64,000 bases of DNA from Whalleya microplaca. Lineage: Eukaryota; Ascomycota; Sordariomycetes; Xylariales; Xylariaceae. Below are positions 47,881-59,300 of this stretch, in pieces. Position 1 is the first letter of the stretch. Each line of letters starts with the position of its first letter. Location: the NCBI GenBank assembly GCA_022497155.1, contig MU385716.1, positions 62,001 through 126,000 on the forward strand. The letters are read 5' to 3'. Both the position numbers and the translations under genes were made by a program. The notes beneath the pieces are model-generated. The model did not search any database and had not been told where the DNA came from. It worked only from the letters and a program-made list of their open reading frames with translations.

Positions 47881-48936
47881 TTAATAGGCGTCGCCAGCCG
47901 CGCCGTTGTGGCCTGCCTGAGCGTAGATATAGCCTTCGCCCGATTCGCCGATGCCGCCGGCCCCGTCGCCTCCCTGGAAGCCCGAAGATCCGGCGGCGCC
48001 GGAGCCGCCCGGCGCGCCTGCTCCGTAACCCTGACTACTTGGTCTATTCGGTTGGTTCTCGCCCCTGTTTGACTGAGACTGCTGATCATTGGTTAGCGCT
48101 GCTCTCAGGAGGCGTCACTAATGAACACCCTGTCACGAGGCAAGGCATCATGGTGGGGACAGTACTTCTCGATATTTCGAAAGGTATATCTTAAGTGCTT
48201 CCGCATAATTTTCGAACCCTAGGGACGTCATGGCGAACAGAATATCTTCTCCGTTGACCGTCTTCCTCTTCTCCTGGTGGCATTTCTCCGATGCTGTGTA
48301 CGGTGTCAGTCTTCGCTTAGACAGGGGGGAGATCGACACCGTCGGTCATCGACAGGGCCAATCCAGGCGCCACTCCTCCTCACCTTCGCTGGTTATGAAA
48401 GAGATGAACTCGCTCACACACTCCTGCATACACTCTTTTGCTTCCTTTGCTATTTTGGCATTTTCGGGCAGGGCCAATTTCATAATCCGAGCAACTGGTG
48501 CGAAATTCCGTATGTTAGCATCGTAAACATCAAACTTGTCGGCTTTAGAGGCGCGAGGCGCTTCTGGCGACTTAGACGACGAATCGTGAGACATGAACGA
48601 CGCCGGCAATGCGCTGCCTGTCTCGAGCTAGAGGACCGTAAAGCACCAATTGACGAATCGCGCCGCGGTCAGAGCTCGGTAGAGCGATGCCCTCGAAGAA
48701 GCTTGCAGACAGGTCCCAGAAAACCGAGTTGGTGCACCAAATCAGAGACAAGAGTCAGAAGGGGACCTCAACTCACCATTGGCTATAGGCAACCACCTGT
48801 CCTGCTCTTTTACCTCAAACTCATAGGCGACGCCGGCGGCGTGTGGGTCCTGAGGGTCGTTCATTTGTGCTTCATCGTCGGGTGATTGTACACCTGGCTC
48901 AACATCCTTTGTAGGGGATTGGGGGGATTCCGACAT
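47881..48936 (-). CDS. HAP3: CCAAT-binding factor subunit HAP3 (NF-YB)
   Basis: Four exons, 48936-48777, 48494-48384, 48293-48166 and 48081-47881, give 199 residues. HAP3/HapC pairs with HapE through histone folds and, with HapB, binds CCAAT boxes; in filamentous fungi HapX joins for iron control. The histone-fold core is nearly invariant across fungi. It begins [18 protein letters not shown], runs through [24 protein letters not shown] and [19 protein letters not shown], and ends [14 protein letters not shown]. Two of the three introns interrupt the core and the third ends it exactly. The last exon encodes a glycine/alanine/glutamine-rich disordered tail. The splice joins reproduce the family sequence without gaps, so the model is strong. 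Confidence 0.96.
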
Positions 48937-49575
48937 ATTTGGCTACCTGCAGCGGGTGGTAGCTTCTTGTAAAATTTTCTTGGACTGCCAGCTCGCACAG
49001 CTGGTAACAAGGTAGAGATGATGTGTCCCTGCCTCTGACACGTTGCAGGTGGTAGGGCTTGTAACTCGAGCGCGGCTTAGCTGCAGGCGAATGCGTCACT
49101 CGTGCCTTGTCGCGGGTCCCAAATTAGCATCTAGTTTACTACTATGCCGGCGGTGCTGGCGAGCCCTGTTCGAGCCCTGTCGAAAGACTTCAGGCTATGA
49201 CGGCACCTGTGTGGCCGGCGGTGGTAGGGCAAGCAAAGCAGGATCAGGGTAATGTAGGTACGGGATGCGTGTATGCAGAAAGCCTAGAGCTTTTGGGTAT
49301 AGTAGTGGTGCAGTGTATGTGTGCAGTGAGCGGATGTGTGTGTGTATGTAGCAAGTAGTGTGTGTAGTGTATGTACGGCAGAGTGTATAGGTAGGTAGCG
49401 TGTATTCTGTATAGGTAGTGTGTATGTACACGCCGGAAGACGGAACGCGACTCGACTTACTGGTTAGCAGGTTGTGTGTGGACGTACGCGATTGGATTGG
49501 AGGCGGGGGGTGGTTTTCTGCGTCTAAGGCTTTTTTTTTCTCGAAAGACACGCCGAGGGTTGGCGTTACTGGGGG

Positions 49576-49596
49576 GAGAGAGAGAGAGAGAGAGAG
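49576..49596 (+). repeat. (GA)n microsatellite
   Basis: About ten and a half uninterrupted GA dinucleotides, upstream of HAP3. Confidence 0.9.
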
Positions 49597-49964
49597 TACG
49601 TAGTACGCAGTGAAAAAGAGAGACCCGCTGTTCCTATTCTGTACGCAGTAATCTGTACCGTTTACCGTCCAGCCGTCTTCCTTTTTTTGGTCTTTACAGC
49701 GTTAGCGTTAGCGCGACACAAACACGCAGTCAAGCGGCCCACAGCAAGATCGCCTTACCCTGCTTTTGCAAAGCTGCAGTCTGCAGATGATGGGATGGGT
49801 AATGTGCGTAGGGATGGGGAAGGATGATCGACTCCGATGCTGATGGGAAGGGAATTTCGATGGCCGGCAATGGACAGATGCGGCTGCCCCGGTTTGGTCG
49901 CTGCTCTGCCCGTCTGTCTGTCCAGGGGGAGGGGGGGGCTGGCTGGCTTTGCTGCTTGCTGCCC

Positions 49965-50041
49965 AGGTACTGGTGCTGGTGCTGGTACTGGTGCTGGTGC
50001 TGGGCTGGTGCTGGTACTGCTGGATGCTGCTGGTGCTGCTG
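49965..50041 (+). repeat. GGTGCT/GGTACT minisatellite
   Basis: Roughly a dozen imperfect six-base units based on TGGTGC and TGGTAC. All three forward frames read through it as low-complexity peptide, which produces misleading open frames. Confidence 0.85.
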
Positions 50042-53000
50042 CGTTGTCTGCGCGTGTATGTGTTACAGTGGAAGCGAAGCTCGATAGAGGTTAGCTGGTT
50101 AGGTCGAAACCTGGAGGCCGTTTTCTGGAAGATCGAGCTCGACGCTGGCTGGTTGGACGCACAGCAAGTGGACTCGGCTGGGCTGGGCTAGCTGCATGGT
50201 CGCGTCGATAATCAGTACTAGTTACAGGGACGCCATGTAGAATAACCTCTTTTCCCATTCGCATTGATGACATTGGCATTGGCTTTGACTTTCCTATTCC
50301 TTCAATGTTCCTACATGTGCTTGCCTCTGACCATCATGTACACCTTATTGTATGTACACGGATGTATGTAACGGTGTAATGTAGATTGGCGGCGGGGAAG
50401 GAGTTGTACCATTCGGTACTCGATTCTTATGTAGCTTTACTTACTTTGTGACGGTTTATCACTCGGTGTTGGAGGGTCTGCGTTGTCCTTCCCTCTCTGT
50501 CTCTTCCTCTCTTAGGTACCCTTTTGGCTAATCGTGGCTCTGCTTCTGCTGTGCTGTGAGTGAGGTATGTCAAAGAGCGTTGAAAACGTATGGGCAGATG
50601 GGATGCAATGAATCGGGATGCATGGGATGGACGCAGTTTACGTGGGGTACGTGCAGACAGGCGACTTCCAGTCGGGTACGTACCAGAACTTAAGTTAATG
50701 AGGGTCTCGCTCAATATTGGGAAGGAAACGGATTGGGTGTTAATAATAGAAATGGGAAGGTTTATGTGGAATGTGGAAACTGGTAGAGATCTACTTAATT
50801 GAATAAGGTAGAAGTAGTCGATATATGGATTGAAAAGTCTCCCGATGTTGGTTCGACTTTGAAACGTCTATATCCAGGTAATAAACGTGACAATTGGCAG
50901 CCAGACTGATGAAATCAGGGAATAGCATACACCTGTGCATACCCCGATTGATCTGACTACATGTAATAGCAGCGAGTCTATGACTATATGTACCTAGGTA
51001 CTGCACCTAAGGGGTTCAATGTTGGAGGAACTGAAGTGCTTGATACATGGAACGATAGGCACATGCAATACCTATCTGCTAGTAGCCCTACAGACTTACG
51101 TATACATCCCTAAGGTAGGTATGTACCTCGGCCCTACCTAGAACAGTGCACTCGGATGCGACAAGAAAGCGTCAGTGGCATTGATGTTCTATCTCGATAA
51201 TCGACCAGCTATCTCGGCAGCTCGGCTGCTAGGCCATATTGGAATCCGTGCTAATATTCTCAAAGAGTTAAGCAACTATCCAACAATCTCTCCATATTAT
51301 ATTCTATCTACCTAGGTACATACATGCACATATAGGTATTATGGCCGTAAATGAACACTCAAAACCGCCTTGGCAGTGGTTCTCCCCATTGATCTACTGC
51401 TACATCGCAGTCTTCTAGCCCTTTCAGCTAACTTGCTCTTCTTCAAAACCGGATTCAGAGCCCTCTCTAACTTAATCTTTTCTGATAAAGTGCAGAATAG
51501 GTCTAGAACGACACGATATACTAGACTAGGTTTCTCCCGGTCTTTTGTCGCTATATGCGGTTGCATCTTACACATCGCGTCAACGGTGTCTGTCTCTTTC
51601 GGATGTGGCATTGCATCCGCGGGACCAGCGTGCTCATCTCATGACCAAGGCGACCCTCCGTGTTTCGTACATCAAGCGGTGAAGGACCCCTCTCTGCTAA
51701 AGTACCTCGAGGCTGACGTAGTATGTAGGTACTCGGGACGTGGCGGGAGTCGGTCGTCTGCTACCCTCTCTTATTACTCCCAGCCTGCTCTTAAGTACCG
51801 TCTATAACGTCGTTTCAGCCGTCATGATATAGTGGCACTCCCACCACAGACATAGGAGGGCATGAAGAATCGGGGGTTGCCATCTGCTGCTGATTTGACA
51901 ATTCCCGGCCACTTCTCAAAAGTAAATAGTTGTTCGGCGGATGCGCCTATCCGACAGGAACAGGAAAGCTAGGCTTGCTGGCGGCTATCTGACTTGGGGG
52001 CCAGCGCATCTGTTTGGGCGGCGCCCTGGATCTCTCAAGATGAAGAGGGCGGCGACTGGCTCATAAGCCGTCTGGGGTGATATTAAGATTTCATGGCAAG
52101 AGACCGTGTCATCATACCCTACGTCAACCAATCGCAATATTCAACTGTCCAGTTGCGTTTTTGATTGGCAACAAATTCTAAACTCTGTTCAAGACCTTCT
52201 TCCTCTCCTGGAATGTGGAGAAGGGAACGACAGGCCTTGGATGCGCCTTGGGAAATTGTACGGCCAGCTTTATTACCATGCGTACCATTCGTGCAATACC
52301 ACCATTCAGCATCCTGCAATCCTGGTAACCCACACATGGAGGAGTCTCTTTCTTTGCCTTGGCCGGCCAATCCTGCATGCCTTGGTACGACATAAGGGGG
52401 CTGCTGTGCAGGACGGACGGCCTTACATCCATCTGCGCCCTCTTTTACCAAACCCGCATTGGTGCCTACCGATATGCACGTTGTATGCGGCCTAACTGTG
52501 TCCCACGAACCTACATAGTACATACGTACGATCCCGTGGATGCCCAATCGTCCGAAGCCAAAAGAACTTGAGTCATTTGACTTGCTACGCTCGAAGATAT
52601 TACCTAGTATCTGTTCTAGAGTTCATTCTAAGGTGAGCGCTAAAATAAGAGTTACCGCTGTATTGGGATGGCAACTCATTGGCGACTATAAAGATGTGCG
52701 AAACTTGCCCATCACCAACCAGCCCGAAGCTTTCCCGTCCGGTTCGGAAGGGGAGGCGGGAAACCTTTTTCCGGATCAACACCATAGTGCTGACACTTGG
52801 GCAGTGGTGCAGCCCATGCGAAAGCTCTTTGCGTACTTCGTGTATAGTTCCCTATTCTGGGCGCCTTAAGATCGACTTCCACTTCGGTTGAACAACTCAT
52901 AGCATAACATTGCGCATGTCTCTCACCCTGCCCGGGAGTCCCGTACCGTGTCGAGCACACCCCACAAATGAGCAGAATTGGGCCGAGTCTGCGATCGGAA

Positions 53001-53893
53001 TCGTGAGGTTCTTTATCGTCACTCCCCTCCATGATCCCATGGGATATGCAAGTCTTAGTTGGACGGACTACAGTTCACTTACTCTGGCAAGGCGACCGAT
53101 ACTCCTGTTTCAGGCAGATCACTTTGGCCGTATGGGATTGTCCACCCACGTTATTACCGTTGTCGGGTCTCATCATGTGGCAAGTGGAGATTTGAAATGG
53201 ATGCTGGACACCCCGCCCTCTCCTCGGAGACATCTGCCGACAAGTGAGGCAGAAAAAAAACATAATCTTCACGACACGGTGCAAAAAAGAAAGTATGTAA
53301 TTGACGATGGGGTGGTAAGTAGAAACTGTTGCGTTCAGCAAAGTGCCTCATAAATGCAGGGTCAGCGCAAGTCGCCCTACTTTAATCGGAGTTTTATGGC
53401 CAGCTAAAACAGCCACTCGTTCCCGCGGCCTACCCTCCAATCATTATGGCCTACCAGCCGTCCAGTCCTGACAGCCTCGACAGAAGCCTGTCGTTGGGCA
53501 CTGAAACGCCGTTGACGCTGGGCTCCACTACCTGCAGGCTCGTATGTACAACGCATCAACACCATCTTTACAATATATCGCCGTAGGCGTTGGCGTCGGT
53601 TGATATCATGAGAGCTATACGGCACCATCCCATCCCGTCCACACATCAATGCTGTGCAACAAGTCGAGGGCTCGATCTCGATCGCGTCTCCAACTGGAAC
53701 GTGACGTCTCCAGGGACACGATGGTTGCAAAGCAACTGCTGAGCTAAATGCTACCACCGAATTTTCCATTGACATCGGAATAAGGAACCAGACTACCCAA
53801 GGGAACCGATCCTCAAGAGGTCGTCCACATCAGCACCAGATTACGGCGGCCGCACCTACGCCTATTCCTGTCTCCCGCATTATCGAGGACGCG

Positions 53894-54670
53894 TCATGAC
53901 TGAACAACCTGGACATTGTTCTTTTTCTGTGCAAGGAGGAAAAACGTAAGTGTACAGCTCCTTAGCCGGAGGGGGTTTGTGAGTCCCCCCCTCGATGAGG
54001 AGAAACCTACCTTCCACTTCTCTAGATCATCCTGCTTAGTCTTGTACTGTTTGACCAAGTCCTCGAGCACCTTCTTCAGGCCCTCCGCATTCGTCTTTAG
54101 GGCGGGAACGACATCCTTGACCGTCCGCTCCACTAGCACACCGTTGATCATGCGGAAGCACTTGCGATCTCCTGGAAGCGGCTCTAGCGTATCAAGGACA
54201 AGCCTAATAAGGTCAGTCTCAGTCAGTAGATAATAATAAGCGGTGAGTTCGGTGAAGAGGGGAGCGGTGAAGTTCGTGATCAAGATCTAGGCCAGACGCT
54301 AAAGAAGGGCGATAACCCTGACTGACAGGGCTGAGGGCCATGCGGTCGGAGTTGCTTGCTGCTGCACGCCAGGGCATGCATTTATTGCAGCCAGCACGCG
54401 TGATCCGATGATGTCAGGGGACGGGCGAGGCAAGCAAGAAAGAAAGAAGACATAGGCAGAGAGAGAAAAGCTAAACGCACTTGTGTTCTTCGGCCTCTTG
54501 CTCGACGTCGCCGATTTTCTGCGCCAGCTGCTGTAGCGTGTTCTTGTAGTTTGAATATGTAGATTGCAGCTCTACAGGCAAGACGGTCAGTGAAACTCAT
54601 ATTTATCTAGCCAGTACAGTCAGTCACACTCACCCTGCTGCTTCTTGGCCGAAACTGCCTTGGACGCCAT
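53894..54670 (-). CDS. GIM4: prefoldin subunit 2
   Basis: Four exons, 54670-54634, 54571-54481, 54203-54011 and 53926-53894, give 117 residues. Prefoldin is the hexameric cytosolic cochaperone that delivers unfolded actin and tubulin to CCT. This is a beta-type subunit: an N-terminal helix (QQELQSTYSNYKNTLQQLAQKI), the short beta hairpin region with the strongly conserved DRKCFRMINGVLVERTV, and the C-terminal helix (LEDLVKQYKTKQDDLEKW). The last exon encodes only ten residues (KKNNVQVVQS), which restores the normal family ending. The length is normal. The gene is divergent to CMC2. Confidence 0.95.
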
Positions 54671-55047
54671 GATGAGACAGTGTTATTCAACGGTGATCCT
54701 CGATTTGCAAAGCGAGTCGGTTGAATGAGAGTTGATATCTAACCAAGCAGCTTGTGAAAATTCATGTTCCAATGAGAGGCACCGAGTTACTTGATGAGGA
54801 GGGCCATTTCTGTCATTGGAGGGGCAGAATTGTGGAGGGGACGATGTGGCCCATGCTTTCCTTTCCTCCAGGGATTACGGAGTACGTTACGGCAGTACGG
54901 GGGACGGGGATAGGTTACGATCCAAGCTAATGAAATGTTCCTATGTACTCAAATTGCTTTGCCACGGCGAACATTTGCGATAGCGACAAATCAGACCACT
55001 TCTTATTTGAAACGTCAAGAACTAAATACCATTGAACACCCGTCACG
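54671..55047. promoter_or_regulatory. prefoldin 2-CMC2 divergent promoter
   Basis: A 377-bp interval between two divergent start codons. No specific element was assigned. Confidence 0.45.
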
Positions 55048-55368
55048 ATGCATCCGCATTTACATACGAAGGATAACACGGGTACGTTTTGCTCATCACT
55101 GTACCTACTGTAATACCCCTACGCAGACAACAAGACTGACTCCTCCGTCACCCGAACAGCTTGCGAAGAAGTCATGACAGCGCTCGAGGAATGCCACGCC
55201 CGGGGCTTCCTGTGGAAGTCGATAGGGATGTGCAGCGGCGTCAAGGACCAGGTCACCCTGTGCCTGCGCGCCGAGCGGCTGAAGCGCACCGCCCACAACC
55301 GAGAGGTCGCCAGAGCCAAGCGCGAGAAGATTCAGAAGGTATGGACCGAAATCGACCAGAATTCGTAA
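55048..55368 (+). CDS. CMC2: cytochrome c oxidase assembly protein Cmc2
   Basis: Two exons, 55048-55081 and 55160-55368, give 80 residues. Cmc2 is a mitochondrial intermembrane-space protein imported by the Mia40 pathway and needed for cytochrome c oxidase biogenesis. The start MHPHLHTKDNT is typical of the family. The twin CX9C motif is intact: Cys-EEVMTALEE-Cys, then Cys-SGVKDQVTL-Cys, placed to form a helical hairpin. A basic C-terminal helix ends in KVWTEIDQNS. The first 11 codons lie on their own exon, so the ATG is only found by joining across the intron. Confidence 0.93.
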
Positions 55369-55682
55369 GCGGACCAACAGACCGATCAATCGATCAATCG
55401 CACATGAAATATGGCGTCGGGGATACTATAAGAAGGGCTGGGAGGGGCATAGCATGGGCGTTTTATTCGGGCAATGGGATTTGGGTTCTATACAGCAGGC
55501 GTTGCCGAAAATACACATGGATCGCATTTTACTCCCTCCGTGATATAATCAAGAGGGGCAAGAAAATCACCTGCATAGAGCAGTACAGAGGAATACTGTT
55601 GGATCGGATCCATTGCTATTGCCATCGCTATAGTACTGTGTTACTCCCAGCATCACCCCTTTTCCATCATCCCAGACCTCCC
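55369..55682. other. short convergent intergenic region
   Basis: About 310 bp between the stop codons of CMC2 and the TMEM14 gene. Nothing was recognised. Confidence 0.5.
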
Positions 55683-56130
55683 TTACAAGGTCTTCCTAAA
55701 AGCATTGCCGAAGGTCAAGAGCCCGAAGAGGGAGACAAAGCTCAGCACAGTCGGGACCGGCTTCCCGCTCTTGAGGGCACGGGGGATGGAGGAGCCGCCG
55801 AGGACGATGGAGGCCAGGAGGGCGAGCTCGATGCCGTAGGACTGGCGGCCCTGGATGCGGTAGCCGCCTAGGCCATCTGTGTGGCATTGACATTAATATG
55901 CTTGTCGCAACGAATGTCTGATAGATGATAGTTGATGATACTTACATAAGAGACCGACTGTCAGCCCAGCTGCAACCGAAGGCAGCGAGCCCGTCCGCAC
56001 ATAGCCCATAGTCCCGCCGCCCGCGGTCAGGGCCCCCAGTACATATGCGATCAGCTCCAGAGCCTGGCGAGGCAGGTCAGCATTGATGATCCGTCTAGAC
56101 CCGTCATTGCGCTATATCGCAACTCACCAT
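55683..56130 (-). CDS. TMEM14 family membrane protein
   Basis: Three exons, 56130-56128, 56063-55946 and 55876-55683, give 104 residues. TMEM14 proteins are small multi-span proteins; the vertebrate TMEM14C is a mitochondrial inner-membrane protein that helps porphyrin transport. Three or four hydrophobic helices are visible: IAYVLGALTAGGGTMGYV, LPSVAAGLTVGLLYGLGGY, IELALLASIVLGGSSIPRAL and PTVLSFVSLFGLLTFGNAF. These carry the glycine-rich pattern of the family. The initiator ATG is alone in exon 1: it is followed at once by GTGAGT, and exon 2 supplies no in-frame Met before the first helix. The gene is divergent to OST2. Confidence 0.85.
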
Positions 56131-56619
56131 ATTGAATGTAAATGAACTAGTATCTTGAAAGTAATTGTGATTTGTTTGAGGTCTCTCACTTGATTATAGC
56201 TTGTCGCGTGAGATAGTTGCTGCTTGGCGAATTCGATTCGAAGTTTGCTCTCCGGTCTGGACTTGAGAGCTTCGGAGCCCCGGTCGTCGCGAGATGTCGA
56301 TTGCACCTTTCCATTATTAATGGACAGACATGACGCCAATGCCCCCTGCTCCCCTTGAACCTTCTTATGTGGCTGAAGCTCCAGACCTCACCAGCCACAG
56401 TTGTCACAGATACGCTTTTGTGATTGGTCGCTTTGTCTCCCGCATGTAATTGGAACTGGTTTGAAGCTTTCGTGTCCCTAACACGTAATTCGAGGTCCGT
56501 TCAATTACCATATTCTACCGAGTGATTAACCACGCCCTCGAACCTCACGACAAGCTGACAAGCGGACTATCTCCCTCCCTAACGATTCCTCGGAACCATT
56601 ATCAGTCAATTACCTCACA
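56131..56619. promoter_or_regulatory. TMEM14-OST2 divergent promoter
   Basis: A 489-bp interval between divergent genes. It contains ATTGG and ACACGTAATT words near 56425-56490 that could be CCAAT-type or other factor sites, but nothing could be assigned firmly. Confidence 0.4.
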
Positions 56620-57374
56620 ATGGCGCCCAAGAAGTCCGCTAGCGCATCCGCCGCATCCAATACTGCTGCCACTCCCAGCAGCACCACGACCACGGCCTCC
56701 AAGAGCACCAGCAGCTCCAGCAGCTCCTCCTCGCAGAAGATCGACCAGGTGGCCCTGAACATCGTGCAGCACTACAAGAAAGCGACGCCGCAGCGCACGA
56801 AGCTGATCGATGCGTTCATGGCCTTCCTGGTCGTCGTGGGTGGCTTGCAGTTCGTGTACTGCATCCTGGCGGGGAACTACGTACGTTCTCGTTTCATGTT
56901 CATATCCATGCTCTACACACACATATCTATATATACGCATGCATGCCTAGATCGCGAGTACAGGCAGGCGGGCAGGCGGGTGGTTGCAGATATATATATA
57001 TATATATATATATATAGGGATATGTGGATGTTTTGCTAACTGGAGATTTTGCAGCCTTTCAATGCTTTCCTCTCGGGCTTCTCGGCGACGGTTGGGCAGT
57101 TTGTTCTTACGGGTAGGTTTACTGTGATATTGCGCTGGGGGGTGGTGAATGAATGGATTGTTGACTGTGTGGATAGCTTCACTACGGATCCAGACTACGG
57201 AGGCGAACAAGGCCGAGTTCCCATCGGTGTCACCAGAGAGGTTCGTGTGTCCATAGGACAAATACTCAATGTCTGTTCTGGATATCTCTTACTGACATAT
57301 TCCGCAGAGCATTTGCAGATTACGTCGTCGGCAGTCTGATCCTCCATTTCTTCTGCGTCAACTTCATAAACTAA
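56620..57374 (+). CDS. OST2: oligosaccharyltransferase subunit OST2/DAD1
   Basis: Four exons, 56620-56880, 57055-57112, 57177-57240 and 57308-57374, give 149 residues. OST2/DAD1 is an essential membrane subunit of the ER complex that transfers the N-glycan precursor to Asn-X-Ser/Thr. After a fungal Ser/Thr-rich N-terminal extension (residues 1-38) the conserved core begins at TPQRTKLIDAFMAFLVVVGGLQFVYCILAGNYPFNAF when exons 1 and 2 are joined. It continues with FLSGFSATVGQFVLTASLRIQ and ends at FADYVVGSLILHFFCVNFIN. Three membrane spans are evident. The first intron contains a TA microsatellite. It is convergent with the GRASP gene, 190 bp stop to stop. Confidence 0.96.
56990..57016 (+). repeat. 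(TA)n microsatellite in OST2 intron 1
   Basis: About thirteen TA dinucleotides, located 39 bp before the intron's 3' splice site. Confidence 0.9.
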
Positions 57375-57564
57375 GCGAGCGAAGGCGCATAGGGCGTGCA
57401 ATGTGTATCAACGAGATCCGATATCTAGCAAGCAGCGATTGGGCATGGGGCTACTATGTACATTGGCAGGCAAAAAAGGGATCACCACAAAATAGAACAA
57501 AGCATTTTCGAGCTCTTGATCGGATATCATTTCATACAACAGGCAACACAGTGATTCAAGTTCT

Positions 57565-58887
57565 CTAGTCTACACCAGAGTCATCATCCCCGCTAGCTCT
57601 CCGCTCCTCAGCCTTGGGCGGTGCTGCTCTCGGCGGACCACCACCACCACCAGCCTTAGGCGGGGGCGGAGGCGGTGTCTTGCTCGCCGCGATATTGCCG
57701 TCTAGCTCCTTGCTCTTCTTCTCCTCTTCCGCGAAGTAGTCGTCCATCAGGCGATTCGGGCTATGTCCATGGTGACGGTCCTTCTTCTTGCCTCGCGGCG
57801 GCGGTACACTCCCAGCCCCCGGCGACGGCGTGCCGACCATCTGCGCGGGCACGAGGAAGTCAGCGGACGGCGGCGGCGGCGGCGTCGCCGTGATCGCCGG
57901 GATGAAAGTCGTAGCACCGGATGCGTCGCCACCGGGTATCGTAGTGAACTGATCCGCGCCCGCCGCGTTGTTGCCGCCGTCGCCGTCGAACATGGTCTCG
58001 CCCGGCGCGTGCACGGGCTCGGTCAGCGGCGCGGGCAGGCGGTGCAGGGCGCCGTAGCCCAGGACGCAGCCGAGCGCGCCCTCGCCGCCCCACTCGCGGC
58101 TGGGCTGGATGGCCACCTCGCGCGTCACGTCGTACTCGTTGTTGTAGACCCACAGGCGCAGCGGGCGCCCGACGTAGTCGTCCACCAGCTCGCCCAGCCC
58201 GCCCTCGCCGTGCAGGATCCCCTCCGGCGTCCCCAGGATGTAGTCGCTGTAGGGCAGGAGGCCCGCGATGTCCGCGGGCGAGTTCGCGGGGACGTCGAGG
58301 ACGTGCCAGATGTTCGTCACGATGTTGAGAGAGGTCCATTGCAGGGAGAGCCCGAGTGAGGCTGTGTCTGCTGGCACCGGGATGTGCAGGACTCGGGTCC
58401 GTTGGCCCTGGAGGGGGGGGAGGGAGGTCCGTTAGCTTTCCGTACTATGTAGTAATAGAGTAATAGCCCGGCGCAGTAATAGCCCAGCGCATTGCGCAGA
58501 TGGGTTAGTTACATACCTTTGCGCTCCATAATCCCAGGGCTACTTGTCCGCCGGCGCAGTTACGCACCTCCTGGGCGAACAGGCGAGGGTCCGGGTTGTC
58601 CTACACGTAGCAATGGACGTTAATACCGGTAAACTATGTAACTACGATCTCCGGATACTGGATTGGTGGGGATTCGGATTATATATATATATATATATGT
58701 ATGGTATGGGGACACATACCACCACGCGCCCGTTGATCCCGACGATGAAGTCGAACCATGGCTCGATGCCGAGCTCCAGGTTCGTGTTGCGCAGGACCTG
58801 GAAGCCGTAGCCGCGGTTCTCCTTCTGCTGCTGGGGGCGCGCGTCGCCGTCGAGGCGCGCCAGGTAGCGGTTTAGAGCGTTGAACAT
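57565..58887 (-). CDS. GRH1: Golgi reassembly-stacking protein (GRASP/Grh1)
   Basis: Three exons, 58887-58720, 58600-58517 and 58407-57565, give 364 residues. GRASP proteins tether ER-exit-site and Golgi membranes and serve unconventional secretion. The two tandem PDZ-like GRASP domains occupy the first 215 residues. Key stretches are GYGFQVLRNTNLELGIEPWFDFIVGINGR in the first, and GLSLQWTSLNIVTNIWHVLDV with SPADIAGLLPYSDYILG in the second. The conserved GALGCVLGYGALHRLP follows. The rest is a proline/glycine-rich disordered tail. The N-terminus is MFNALNRYL rather than MG, so it lacks myristoylation and, as in yeast Grh1, would use another anchor such as an acetylated amphipathic helix. It is very GC-rich. 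Intron 1 carries an AT microsatellite. Confidence 0.96.
58679..58698 (+). repeat. (AT)n microsatellite in GRASP intron 1
   Basis: About ten AT dinucleotides near the 5' splice site of the intron on the minus strand. Confidence 0.9.
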
Positions 58888-59300
58888 AGTATGAGCTGTC
58901 TGCAATATGTGGCTTTATACAGGCTAGGTAGAAAGTGAGGAGCTTGTATGTAGTTCGTAGTCGTGGTTAGAGGGATCCGTCGTGAGGCCGTCTACATAAG
59001 AGAATGTGTTTAATTCATTATACTGTAAGTACCTGATTTACGGTACGGAATACGGTAGGTAGGTGACATGGAGATGAGGAAAGCTGTCATTTCTTGGGTT
59101 CAGCCTTATTATGTCACTAGTCAAAGCTTCAATACTAAGTGGGTCCTCTCGGCGCCACTAAAATACGGTAGCTCGACAGGCTTGAGCTCTCACACCTCCT
59201 CAGATTCATCCACTGATATAAGATATTTGGACAGTATGTTTACGACATTGCAAATGCAATCATCGATACACTCTCTTTATACTTACATAAACATCTCAGG
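58888..59300. promoter_or_regulatory. GRASP-TGS1 divergent promoter
   Basis: A 413-bp interval between divergent start codons. The last part ends CTCAG before the TGS1 ATG, so an upstream non-coding or coding exon of TGS1 is possible. Confidence 0.4.

Larger units (their letters stand above)
48937..53893. other. 5 kb without a confident gene
   Basis: This is the longest gene-poor stretch in the window. It begins with the HAP3 promoter, and a long leader or regulatory tract could account for part of it. It contains GT-rich repeats (49300-49430), a GA run (49576-49596), a GGTGCT minisatellite (49965-50041) and several TAGGTA words. Frames such as 51370-51807 (plus) and 52119-52547 (minus) lack domains and overlap others on the opposite strand. 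Confidence 0.5.

Noticed and set aside
49824..50191. Cys/Trp/Gly-rich peptides across the GGTGCT repeat
   Set aside because: All three frames are open because the repeat lacks stop codons; the peptides are simple repeats.
51339..51807. Opposing frames of 145 (plus) and 90 (minus) codons
   Set aside because: They overlap on opposite strands, no recognised domain exists in either, and no introns extend them.
52106..53353. Cluster of overlapping 60-147 codon frames on both strands
   Set aside because: There is no domain, no consistent frame across possible introns, and equal coding signal on both strands.
57763..58359. Plus-strand 198-codon frame opposite GRASP
   Set aside because: It is antisense to a clear GRASP gene and due to its high GC third positions.
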